A stretch of 64,000 nt of DNA from NCBI GenBank assembly GCA_013398015.1, contig VZRR01003431.1, forward strand, positions 140,475 through 204,474. The letters are read 5' to 3'. The position numbers and the translations under genes were made by a program. This document shows positions 27,762-39,800 of this stretch, in pieces; position 1 is the first letter of the stretch; each line of letters begins with the position of its first letter. This DNA is from Oreocharis arfaki. Taxonomy: Eukaryota; Chordata; Aves; Passeriformes; Paramythiidae. The notes under the pieces were generated by a model, which was not told where the DNA came from, ran no database searches, and saw nothing but the letters and a program-made list of their open reading frames with translations.

Positions 27762-28711
27762 AGGACTTCTTTTCTTCAAATCCAGTTAATTAATGCCCTC
27801 CAAGAGGTAACGCAAAAGAGTGTGGACTTCAATGTCCCTACAATAGCTTTGGCAGATTGATAAGACTTTGTCTGACAAACAGAATTTAGGTTGTTCTCAA
27901 GAAGGTTGACAGCTACAAATATCTTACTACTTTAATGTAACCCCAGGCCCCAAGTTTTGTCACACAAAAACTAGCAACTGATGGGGATTGCGACTCTCAC
28001 CTGCTGTGACGAGACACATTTAGGCCTGTTGATTTTTTGGTTTTGGGCTGTTTAGTGAGTTAATAAAAAAAAAAAACCCACAGAAAAAAACCTCCCAATA
28101 TGCTTTCTCTTGAAAAGAAGAAAATGTTCCATCAAATATTGAAATTAAAATTTTCTACAAAAAGCCTGCCAAAAATCATCGGAAAGACTCCAACTGGTAT
28201 CTAGAGGTCTGAGTAAGTACATCTTTAGAGTATAACTGTGAAATATCTTAATGTAAATCCAAGCACAGCAATACTACACTTCTTTTAAAAATTCATGTGC
28301 AGCTACTGATTTGATTTTGAGAAGTATGAAGTTGGAAACCCTCATGGCGCACACCTGGAGCACCTATCAGGATGCATTTGTAGATATAGCACCAAGATAG
28401 TCACAAAGTATCTTGCAAATATAACGAATGGTACCTGCCCCTTCAATCACCATCTATGTTATTAAATGGTAGAAATCTTAAACAGCATTAAAAACACACA
28501 GAGAAATAAATTTTCAAATCTAAAAATTGAAGAGGTTTACCATGAAGAACTAGCAACACTTTATATTCTTTTTCATTACTAGAATCCTCATGATTCAAGT
28601 GTTGTACATCTAGGAATGTGGTGTCCACAGCATTCTCAAACATATGCTGCAGTAAATAAGGAAGAAGAAAAATGGAGTTCAGCCTTCTGAAAATACATTG
28701 ACAACCAATAT

Positions 28712-29046
28712 CTCACAGAATTACAGAATATGCTGAGTTGGAAGGGACCCACAAGAATCATCAAATTCCAACTCCTCCTGGGGCACAGGACCATCCACAC
28801 CATGTGCCTGAGAGCGTTGTTCAAACACTTCTTGAATTCAGACAGGCTTGGTGCTGTGACCACTTCTGTGGGGAGCCTGTTGCAGTGCCCAACCACCCCC
28901 TGGGTGAAAAACCCTTTCCTGATACCAATCTAAACCTCCCCTGACACAACATACTTCAGGCCATTCCCTCAGGTCCTGTCACTGATCACCACAGAGAAGA
29001 GATCAGTGTCTGCCTCTCCTTTTCCCCTCACAAGGATCTCATTATA
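28712..29046 (-). mobile_element. CR1 LINE, 3' fragment
   Basis: A minus-strand CR1 3' end. The plus-strand text opens with TCACAGAATTACAGAATATGCTGAGTTGGAAGGGACCCACAAGAATCATC. It continues with the familiar blocks for accumulated failing copies: CCTGAGAGCGTTGTTCAAAC, CCTGTTGCAGTGCCC and GGTGAAAAACCCTTTCCTGATACC. It matches the family more closely than the 12-kb copy, so it is probably younger. ORFs of 67-86 codons over it are shadows of the repeat. Confidence 0.9.
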
Positions 29047-31229
29047 GGAAGAAACAAGTACTTTTTGAAAATATTAAATAGCACCAATGGATTTATTTTC
29101 CCACATAATGAGGCTTCAGTTGTTGCCTTATTAAAAAAAACCCTCCTAAGAGATAAAAAAGAAAACATACAAAAGAAAAAAAAAAGTTCATATAATGTAC
29201 ATGTGCTGACTACCACACAGAAGAGTCTTTGGTTTCCCTGGGCAGCTGTCAGAGCAATCAACTTCAGTCACAGAAAACTCCTTTACAGAGGAGGAAAATA
29301 AAAATTAAGACCAGCACCCCTCAAACACACGTTGCAAGGTTTCCCTTTTATCTCCTCTGAAATTCTATTGTTACCCCAGCAAGCAGCACAGCCAGAGCTG
29401 AAAATGTAACAGTTTATAATCTGCAACTCACCTTGGTAATAAATTAATTCCTGGAACACACAACTTGGAGTCTGTTATGCCAGCTGTTCTACATTAGCAG
29501 AATGACAACTCCTCCTTTCTTTCTAGCTGTGACATACCAAGACAACACAACAAGATTTTTGACAGACCAATTTGGATTGGCCACAGTTATCAGATACATG
29601 TTATGGAGGAATGACTTGTTTTACTTTAATCATTTGATGGAAATATACAGATAAGTAAAGGGCAAGAAAAAGACTAACTACTGTTAAAGGTATTTTGCAT
29701 CTCTTTTACTGTTTAATAGTTTGTTTATGGCAATGCTAACCAAAAGCGGACAAAAACACTAGGGGAGAAGAGAGGGGAGCAAAGCAGACGTGCACTGTTT
29801 CTGCTTATGATGGACTAAAATGAACTCTGAGATCTCCATAATGGCTCTTTGGCACTTCTGAATCACAGAACCACTTAAGAATCTGGCTCTTGGGATCATT
29901 TTTGTTTATAATGCTTACATACCATTTTAGCTCATTACTGTTGAGCATGGGATAGCATGGAATATTGAACTCCTTTTCTGCAAGAGATGCAAATTAAATC
30001 TTGATGTAATGTTAACTCCTAATAGACAGCTATGGCTCATGAGTGTTTATTTCATGCATGATGTTATTAATTTTTTTTGTATGTGTGTCAATTCTGAAAA
30101 TCAGCTTGCATTACTGGTACATTTTTTATGAACAGAGCTCCTCTGGATTTTGAGCCAGAAGTCTCATTTTACAGCAGGACTGGTGCTGCTCCAGAGCAAA
30201 TTGTAACCAGCTCCATCTGCTTTCAAAAAAGAACACATTTGGTTCTCTTGAAATTACTTCTTTATATGACCATTTGGAAATACACAGAGAAGTGGCATTG
30301 CAAGAAGTAGCCACGTTGCAGTAGACAATGACAAGAAAGTGCCATCTACTTTAGCTACCACCTAAATGGAACTAATTAAGCAAGTATTCCCCTTTATAAT
30401 GCACAGCTTTAAAAGAGGTTGACATATTCCTGAGAGCATATTTAGATTACTACTGGGAAATTAGGATAAAAAAGAAGATACAACACAGTAATGGCTAAGG
30501 CATGATAAGTATTTTGTTGAGTATGAAAAAGAAAAAGCCTGTGTATTCCTTCTTTTCTGAATACAAACTTCTCCCTCCTCTCTCATATTTCTAAATGACA
30601 TGTGTTCTCGTGTAGGAGATCACATTCTACCAAGAAAAAGACACATTCATCTCTTAGGGATTAAATACAAGAGTGGAATCAAGGGATATTACAAGCAAAC
30701 TGTAAGGTCTTTAAACCAGACAGTCTTTTTTACTGTACTCCTACAGCAGCAGCAGAACTGTATCCTGATTTGTCACTGAGACTCCACAACGCAAATAAAT
30801 AACCATGAGTGCAGCATATTTATTTTAAACACTAGGTAAATATATTTGACCTTCAATCTGAGGATCTTAGTGCTCTGAGAGAACTCAATGATAAATGATT
30901 CAGAAGACCTTTTAATTTTACAGATGAATAAAACTGAGTTTAAGCAACTTCCCTGAGGGGACAAAAAAAATTGACAAAGCTAGAAGAGAAACAGACCTTC
31001 AGTCTTTTGCCTAAAGCTTATCATACATCATCCTTCCTAAAAGTGATACTGCAGCAACTATCATATAGCAATAGGAATATTTATATTATTAATAATCTAT
31101 TCCATAACACCTACAGATATAAATGAAGTTTCACAAAGCTGTAACTGGCTCCACTCTAAGTATAGAGTATGTTCAGGCAAACTAAATTACTGCCTTCCAG
31201 ATCTGTGACTTAATATTGATCTGCTACCT
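29047..31229. other. unique non-coding stretch
   Basis: No gene is recognised. A splice-flanked open block occurs at about 29432-29488 (minus; donor CAAG/gtgagttg) but its acceptor is weak, so it is not called. Confidence 0.5.
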
Positions 31230-32310
31230 TATACTGGTTTTGTGTGGTCAGATTTGGTAGAGAGGGGCAGTAGGTCTACAGGGGCGACTTCTGTGATAAG
31301 TTTCCAGAAGCTTCCCCCAAGTCCAACAGAGCTGCTGGCCAAGGTTCAGCACATCAGAAATGGTGGTAACACCTCTAGGATAACATATTTAAGAAGGGGG
31401 AAAAAAGTCATTCCACAGCTGTAATTGTGCTCAGCAAAGAGAGGAGTGAGAAAATGCAAGAGGAACAGTCCTGCAGACACCAAGGTCAGTGAAGGAAGAG
31501 GGGCAGGAGGCGCTCCATGTGCCTGAGCTGACATTCCCCTGCAGACCATGGTCAGGCCATGGTGGAGCAGCTGTGCCAGTGAAGCGCAGAGAGGATAATA
31601 GGTGTGCAGAGATCTACCTGCAGTCTGTGGAGAAAAGGCACATCAGAGTAGGTGGATGCCTGAAATAAGGCTGTGATCCCACAGGAAGCCCACGGTGGAG
31701 CAGAGTCCTAGCAGAGACCTGTGGGCTCTCGGAGAGAGGAGCCCACGATGAAGAAGGTTTCTGGTAGGATTTGTGACCTAGGTGGTGGACCTGGCTGAAG
31801 CAGCCTGTGTCTGAAGGACTGCACACTGTAGAAAGGAACCCACACTGGAACAGTTCATGGAAAACTGTTCCTCATGGGATGGACTTATGTTGGAGAAGTT
31901 CACGGAGTACTGTCTGCCAGGGGTGGGACCCCACACTGGAGCAGGGAAAGGACTCCTCTCCCTGAACAGTGGGAAAAACAACATCTGGTGAACTGACCAT
32001 AACCCCATTCCCTTCTCCCTGCTCCAGCTGGGGGAGGAGGTAGAGCTGGGAAGGCGAGAGGGGTGGCAGGAAGGTGCTTTTAAGATTTATTTTACTTCTT
32101 ATTATCCTACTCTGATTTTGATTGGTAATAAATTCAAATAATTTTCCCAAGTTGAGTTTGTTTTCCTGTGACAGCAATCGATGAGTGACCTCTCCCTGTG
32201 TTCAACTCATGAGCCTTTTGTAACTTTTTCTCTCCTGACCATTTGCAGACAGGGGGTGATAGAGCAGTTTTGGTGGCTACCTGGCATCCTGCCAGGGTCA
32301 ACCCACCACA
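31230..32310 (+). mobile_element. solo LTR of an endogenous retrovirus, songbird type
   Basis: The block begins near TACTGGTTTTGTGTGGTCAG and ends GGTGGCTACCTGGCATCCTGCCAGGGTCAACCCACCACA, both of which I recognise from a retroviral LTR common in passerines. Flanking pentamers TACCT (31225-31229) and TACTT (32311-32315) differ by one base and look like a 5-bp target duplication, as in ERVL-like elements. TATTTAA (31386-31392) and AATAAA (32127-32132) are candidate promoter and polyadenylation signals. There is no internal gag/pol/env sequence and no partner LTR in the window, so it is a solo LTR left by recombination. It contains degenerate subrepeats. Confidence 0.8.
31688..31944 (+). repeat. 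degenerate subrepeats inside the LTR
   Basis: The motif CCCACACTGGAGCAG recurs in diverged form at 31688-31703, 31741-31756, 31839-31853, 31884-31898 and 31930-31944, with roughly 45-100 bp spacing. This suggests amplification of a short unit within the U3-like part of the LTR. Confidence 0.6.
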
Positions 32311-35300
32311 TACTTCCGTAGCATTAAAAATGAGGGGTGTCTAAAGTAACTTCTGTTTGAGAAGTCAACATACCTAGAAACAAAAGTAGTTTTAACAGGG
32401 TGTCACAATCAAGAGGTCAATATATACCTCAATCACTTCACATCAAGTAAATAAGAAATATCTTCAAGACAGCAGAGCATATTTTGCAGTAACCATAGGT
32501 AAAAATTGGTTTTAAATTATGCTCACCAATGGGGGCCACATTAATTACTGCTTTATGGGTACTTGCTGGTGTTCTAGAGGTTATGATGCAGAACCAATTA
32601 GTGTTTGTGCACTGTAGTTCCTTTTTTTTCTCATTTACAATACCAACAATAAATCCAAAGTCACTTGACCTCTGCAATCAAGCCAAAAATTGCACCTGCT
32701 AAAAATTATCCCTTTCAAAGTACGCGTTACAGACAAACTGTTTACATCAGGCAATTTGAAACAACAACAACAAAAGATTTTTGGCAGCTTCCCCCCAGTC
32801 CGCTTTTATTGGTACAATGCTTCCGCCACACTTACTAATAAATACTCCCTGTCATGGACTTACCATGCAACTTACTAGTGGCATCAATTTAGGGATTCAG
32901 ACAAAGGAGGAACTTTAATCCGTGTCAGTCAGGTGACATAGGGACCAGTAGTATTTTAAGGCTGCACATCTTATATCAAGGGCTGAGTAACAGCCACATT
33001 TCTGACCAACTTGGAGAACACTGACAGGCTCTCTCAGAGAAAGCAAGTAAACACACAATTTTCTCCCCACCACCAACAAAAAAAATTCCAGTTAAAGAAA
33101 AAATTAAATCATACAATTACTACTACAATTGTTTTAAAAGACTCAAGAGACCCAAGTACAAGAATGTAATTCCTATCCTAAGCATTGCACACATGTGCAC
33201 AGTGCGACAAAGACTTTGCACTCAGGATACTATTTTCCAGAAAAACCAAGAAACAATTAGATTATGGAGAAAGAAAAACATTTTCACATTCAGTTACACT
33301 AGAGATTTTCCTATGCATTGTTGTCTGTATTACATATTTATTTATAAGCATTGACTCAAAATACTTGTACACACAAATATCCATGCAGGTATGCATGTTC
33401 ACGCATGCATATTCACACACACTTATCTGCATGCTTGTATACGCACTTATACTGAAAAAAGTGATAAGCTGAGGTAATTTGAGCGCAGAAGCAAAATGAA
33501 AACAAAGCAGATAGAGAGCAACAAACATGCACCAAGGATAAAGGGAACATGACAAGTAAGGAGAATACTTCTGACAGAAAATGGAGAAAACAACAGTAAC
33601 AACAAAATAGAAAGGAGAAGCAGGCAAAAGAAATAATACCAAAAGCCCAACTAATGAAGACAGCCTGCTGACTTGCATTTCAACTACAGATTTGTTTTTC
33701 CGTCAAAAATAATAAATGTTAACTGGAACAACAGCTCCTTTGCTATAAGCTTTTGATATATCCCTGTATTCCAGGAGCTGTTCCTCACCCTGATAAAATC
33801 TACATTCAGTCACTTAGGTAAAAGTGCCATTAAGAAACATTTTTGTACCCAATACTGACAATTCTAGAAGACATCTAGGACTTCTAATATCAAAAAAGTA
33901 TAGGGATTTTGCATACACCACTGCCTACTGAGATACAATTTTATTACACCTTAACATGTTACAAAAAGAATATTCTAAGGCTCACTCAACTAACTGTAGA
34001 GTATCCTGAAGTAAAAAACAAACAAATGAACAAACAAACAAAAAACCCCAACAACAAAACCCATAAAACCTAGATGTGAAATAGAGGAAACATATTGGTA
34101 TTAACCTCAGTAGCTCCAGCAGCTTTTCATTCTCTTCTAGCAAAGAAGCTTTTCCCATTTACTTGCCAGAAAAATACAGCATAACTACATTATTTTGTAT
34201 GTATACACATATTTAAATCAAAATGGACGTGTATGTGCTTGCCAATAACCAGCTGTGAAAGGAAGGAAGAATATTATAACCATTCCCAGAGTACTTCCCT
34301 GCCTTTGCATTCTTTTTTACTTGAGCACAGGAGAAAAGCCAACATCAGTACCTAGCCCTTAAAAAGATAAAAATGAAGCATCTCCCCAGCAGTATTCTTT
34401 TATTGGACCACAACATGTACACACCCTGGAACTTCAGGCTAAGGTATAACAAAGCATACTCTTCCATTCTGGTACAATACCCAGACTCCAGAGATTCATA
34501 TTTGAGTGCTATGTGCACTATGAAATTAATGTGACAAATTCATGCAACCTTCACAATATACCTTGTCCCTAATTCTATGGGTTTCGACATTCAGGAGGGT
34601 TTTCACATGTATTTCCTTTAGTAAGGATGCATAAATCCTAGAAAAAATCTCATTTGTAGAAGCTAGGCTTTATATTTTCTGTGCATCATTTCTGCACTCA
34701 TACAACCCTTTCCCATTTTCTCAATTCAGAGTGTGTATTTACATATCGTATCTAAGAAAACAAGAACTGGTTTAATTTGGGACTACTAATTGTTGTTGGC
34801 AATCACTCAATGTTCCACCAGATGATTTTATTCAGAAGCTAAAAGCCACAGCACCAGGCAAGGTTGTCCTGTCATATATTGCTTTTGGCCAGGCCTATCT
34901 AAAATGAGTTTAAAAGGTTATTAACTCTGCTCTATAAGCAGACACACAATGCAGTTTCACAAGAAATTTCTTGCTTTAATGTTTATAAAATGCAGTCTTA
35001 AAGAGGTCTTTATATCCCTCCCACAAAGGCACACTGCAGTACAGCCCCTCACTTGTTTACTTCTGATAGAGCAGCAGCAGCAGATGCTTCTCCTTCCAAT
35101 TTCAAAAATCAGCTTTCCAGGGGAATTAGAGAAGCAAATAGTAGGACTTCCTTGCGTGACACAGAAATTCAACAACACTTATAATGCTTTACTTGTGCTG
35201 CAAGACTGCAGAGATAATTAGGAAGCTGCAGAGTCCTTGACCTGAATTTATAATCCAGTTAAATCTCAAGGTAACATTACAGAGTGATTTCAAGAAACTA

Positions 35301-35324
35301 GCTCAATGCAAATGTGGTAAAAAC

Positions 35325-35343
35325 AACAACAACAACAACAACA
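35325..35343. repeat. (AAC)n microsatellite
   Basis: About six or seven AAC units followed by AGC and AAT variants. Confidence 0.85.
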
Positions 35344-36796
35344 GCAATAACAGGTTTTCCCAACTACTTCATAAACACAGCAGTACTTTTCACTTAAAGT
35401 AGAAAAATTATCAAAGTGAAAAAAAGCTTTAGTCGCATCCATGTCAACATTACTCCACTGATTTTTGTGTCTTTCAGAGATTCAAATCTAGTCCAGAACT
35501 GGAATAAGCAGAAGGTTCAGGTGATTTTTACTTACTTCTTCCAACATTTTGAGAGGAATTCTGACTATTATTTTATTAATCTTTATTATATGAAACATGT
35601 TAAACATAGTGAAGAATCCCATAGGAAGTGCAAGTTCAAGAGAAGGGGAACAAGAAAATAGGCATATCCTCTAAATGCATGGTTTGATACAGGACAATCA
35701 AAAAAAATTAGGAAAATACTTTCAAAATCAGCAAGGAGGATAGCTGACTGCTAATGCACTCATCATGGAACCTGTCACAAACATGAGATTTCAAACAGCA
35801 GAAGCCTCAAAGCACCTTTTGAAGGTATGATCTTCATGAAGTTAGGTGATAAAATTCCCAAAACAATGTCACAGTGCGAGAAGGCATCAGCTAGAAGGCC
35901 AGGTTCAGATTCTCCACTATACAGTGTTGTACGCAACTGCTTCTCAAGCTTGTGCTCCTTCTTCAAAGATAAAAGATAGGACAAGATTGCAGATTAGTTC
36001 AGCATTTCATCCTTGAAGTTTGTAAGATTTTCCCAGATGATGATTTCAGGACAAAAGCAGCCAAACAAATATTATTTAGAACACTTTGAAAGCTAACAAT
36101 GCTAAGAGCAGGAAAATACTAAATAACAATTACAGTGACTTCCGTGCTTTGCAATGCCACTGTAAAGAAACAACAAAAAGAGAAAGCTTCATTTACTTGC
36201 TTAGCTATTTATTATCTCTTCAAATATTCTTTGTGCTGAGGCTAATAAGAGCTTTGTTTAAAAAAAAGCAATCAAAAAAACAGGATTTATAGTATAAACT
36301 CCTTTAGTCTTTTATTTTCTTTTATATTTAACATATTTAAACCTTTCCGGTAGTTGGTAACCATCTGCTACTCTGTTGGTAACAGAGTTCTAGAGAATCT
36401 TGTATAATCATAGGATACTATTTCCATTAATTTCACTGTTTCCTGTTTCTTAGCCATTGAATCTCATTCCAAATCAGAGAAGACCATTTGAGACAAGACA
36501 CTTAAATCTACCTTTGCAATGTAACTGGCAGAAATTGGAAACTGTGCCTTTAGCACTAAGCGAAGCCCAAGGCCAGTCAGTCTGTTTGTTTGTCAGTGGG
36601 GAGAGGGAGGGAAGTAATCAACCCAAATGAGAAGCCACCGCCTTCTCTCACTTGACTCTGTAGTGCATATCCCAAGCCATGCTGTGTACATATATATAGA
36701 ATAGTATTCATTTCAGCTATCTGATTACACAAAAATCTGCCAGCAGTAACAGCTGCAAAGCAGCTGATCTCCTTCCAACCAAGCAACTTCTACTTG

Positions 36797-36840
36797 GTAT
36801 TCCTGAATAAAACCAAGTTTTATTCAGTTATCAGGAATAC
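36797..36840. repeat. imperfect inverted repeat with 7-nt bulge
   Basis: The left arm GTATTCCTGAATAAAAC (36797-36813) pairs with the right arm (36817-36840). The right arm is identical as reverse complement except for 7 extra bases, bounded by a TGA direct repeat. This looks like a once-perfect ~24-bp hairpin that lost 7 bp from one arm by slippage. Confidence 0.8.
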
Positions 36841-39800
36841 ACTGACAGCAACAACTATAAGATAAAACTGATAGCAATTGAGAAGGAAAGCAACCATCTA
36901 CAAAAACCAAGGCATGCTAACAAAATACAAAAAACCAGCCACCAGTACAGTTTTAAGAAAAGAATTAATTTAATGCGTATTTAATTTCTTAGCTGTTTTG
37001 GTGCAGCACTGGGACAAAATATTTCTCTGTAATCAAGTCTTTCTTGCAAATAGTGGCTTGGGGAAGGCAATGAAAAAGTATAAAAGAGAAATATGTACTA
37101 TCTTATTTGCATCGTGATTCTCCAAAAGGAAGAAAAATCCCTGTTAATATGCAGCAGAGGACATGAGTTTACTTTATAAATTATTAAATATGGGATTCAT
37201 ATTTCAAAAAATGATATTTAACTCCATTTATTAAGACTGTAAAAATTGTGTGATTTTTTTTTTTTTCATTTGAACTTCCCTTGCAGTGTGCACAGAACAA
37301 TTTCAGAAAGTGAGAAGAGTCAGGTGGTGGGGCCCCAGGGAGGTTTGACAGACAGGGAGATAATTCAAGTCTTTCTAGCAAAACTTTTGAAACAGAAAAC
37401 ACATGCAGTATGGAGGGAGAAAGCTTAAGGGAAGGAATGACAGAGGTAATATATGACAAGCTGATATAGAAAAGCAACTGTAGTTTTATCCCTACAGCCC
37501 ATTTCTTCTTATCAGCTGTGTTGGCTCTTCTTATCTGTGCCTAATTCTAGGGTATCAAAGAAAAAAAGAGAAAAAAGAACAAATATCTTCCCTCAGCCCT
37601 GATGACCCCTCACCATTCCCTTGCTGCACTATCTTTGATTAAAACACTTAATGTAGGTCCTAAAAAAAAAAAAAACCCAAAATATCCCTGCCAGTTGTTG
37701 TGCAATATGGGATAACAGAGAACTCTGAGCTTAATGATTCTCTGATTCTTCAGCAGATCTGCAGACCTCCAGTTGTTTGCAAAGCATCCCCTGACAGACA
37801 CAGAGGAGCAGATGGACAAGAGCTGCACAGAATATACATGTATATGTATATACGTGTAGGAGGCGCTGGGGTGCATGAGAAGAAGGGAGAGAAGGGCCAG
37901 TTAGAGCAGCCTCAGAGAGAGAAAAAAAAACAGAATGGGAGAAATCAACCTTCTTGTTTGCATAAAAAGCAACATCATTCAGATCCTAGGTCTTCAAATG
38001 AAAATGTGCTATTAAACAAGAATAGCAACAACTCTGGCCTGACCAAGATTTCATGTAATTATTTTTCAAAACAGTTGCTGGATGACTACAGATTTAGTCA
38101 TAAAAATGAGAACCGAGGTGTGAAAATGGGGAGCACAGACATAGTAGTAGAAGAGTGCTCATGAGAACAAATTATGCTTCTGGCCCAACTGCCTCATGAG
38201 GACGACATCTGATTTTCCTGAAATGTTGTCCTATGCACTGAATATTGACTAGTTGATGGAGGAACAGTGTGGTGTACATGCTGATTATTCCTATTATATC
38301 TATCCCTTCTAAACCTTCTCTCTTGATTTGTTTTTTTAAAGGATTGCATATCAAGACCGCCTGACGCTTTTGACAGTAAACTATTATTTTACTGTATGAA
38401 GCAAAACCTGACAGATTATTGGACTTTTAATTAATCTCCTAATGGCTACCAGGGAGATCAGCAAAACATCTAACACTAGATAAGGCTTTCTTGTTATTCA
38501 TGCTAATTAATTATATTTAATTATTGCCCAGTAATAGAGCCTTGGTGACTATTTGAAAGTCCCTCCGAGTAAAGTGGCTCATCTGTCTACCAAAAGAAAG
38601 ACAAGAAAATAATGTCATTTGTTCTGAAAACAATAGAGATTTTCTCTATTTTCTCATATTTATTTTCGAAGTATATATTTGGGGAGGAGGTGGTGCAGGG
38701 CTAAAAACTATATTCCATTTTCATTTGGTTTGGATCCACCTCTAAACAGAAGGATCAAGGCCTTAAGTCAAGAGATTTTAAAGGAAATGTGATGAAAAAC
38801 TATCCCTGTGACCATAGCAAGAATACCGGGTGTGCAGAATTCCAAGACATGGACAATATGTGCCAGCAGACGTGCAAAGTCTCCTATTGTGTAAACAAGA
38901 AATTCTGCAAGAATATAATTCCTACTGTATTCTGCATAATGGATTTCAAATTCAGGCACATATCTTTTGGTGTGCATCAGGATAGGGACTCAGAAGGTTT
39001 GCTGAAACACCCTAGACATTGTGGAACAGAAAGGAGCAAATTAGCCGGCAGACAAAGCAGATTTGACAAACCTTTAAGGCACAGTGTGATATTGTCAGTG
39101 CGAAGCATTTTGTACATTCTTACAATTCTCAAATAGTTTTACAGCTTTATGCATGATCAAGTACAGAAATGATACTTGAGGGTGCAGCAACCTGTGTTGT
39201 TTACTTGTGCGCTGCCTCACAGACATCCGCACGCCCACAGTGAACCACAGTCAGGCTCCCGCCCCCAGTCTCCAGACCTCAGCAGGGCCACAGCTGCAGC
39301 ATCATTCTAAGGCTTGGCTTTGCCTGCCTGCAGCAAGCAGGTGTTTTTTGAAGATACAATGTAACCTGGATAGCCTGTCAATGAAATGGCCACAGTGGGA
39401 CTTTCTTGGAGGGAAAACATTAAAATTAAATAACTGGAGTAGTCAAGAAATTTTGAATATGCATTTTGCAGATTGGCTAGGATAAACCATGTATGCGGCA
39501 GCAGACTACAAATTGCAATGTTGATTTTGAAAACAGAAGAACCCTTCTGAATGATGAAATACAGATAGATAAGACAGCTTCTTTCAGGTTTTAAAATGGT
39601 TGTTTGCTACAAGTTACCTAGAGAAATCTGTTATTCAAAAGAGTAGTTTGTAGCTCTCTCTGCCATGTGCTAAAATCACAAACTCGCACACCATACTGTA
39701 AACAACAATTTATGGATCTGCTACTTATTGACATATCTGTCCCAAAGCCTTCAGTTTTACCATACTTATTTAATAAGAAATTACAGTACACTGTGGAAAG

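Larger units (their letters stand above)
12816..28711. other. unique AT-rich non-coding stretch
   Basis: No gene or clear repeat is recognised over about 16 kb. It contains an (AC)n microsatellite (14522-14535), a hairpin at 26473-26498, A/C-rich and T/G-rich tracts near 17.55, 27.7 and 28.05 kb, and one exon-like block (21929-21977, listed separately). The ORF at 13416-13730 and others of 100-110 codons show no motif and lack conserved splice context, so I treat them as chance. Confidence 0.55.

Noticed and set aside
27991..28037. 47-nt minus-strand block between ...ctaaacag and a gtgagag donor
   Set aside because: Two different frames are open, and the upstream pyrimidine run is part of a low-complexity tract that creates acceptor-like text.
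33262..33678. 138-codon minus-strand ORF with many hydrophobic residues, membrane-protein-like
   Set aside because: The hydrophobicity comes from pyrimidine-rich and (CA/TG)-rich text. No start context, family motif or splice support.
37700..38164. 154-codon plus-strand ORF, the longest in the window
   Set aside because: It runs through TATATG-type and A-rich low-complexity sequence, has no recognisable motif, and no promoter or splice context. This length is expected by chance in 64 kb.
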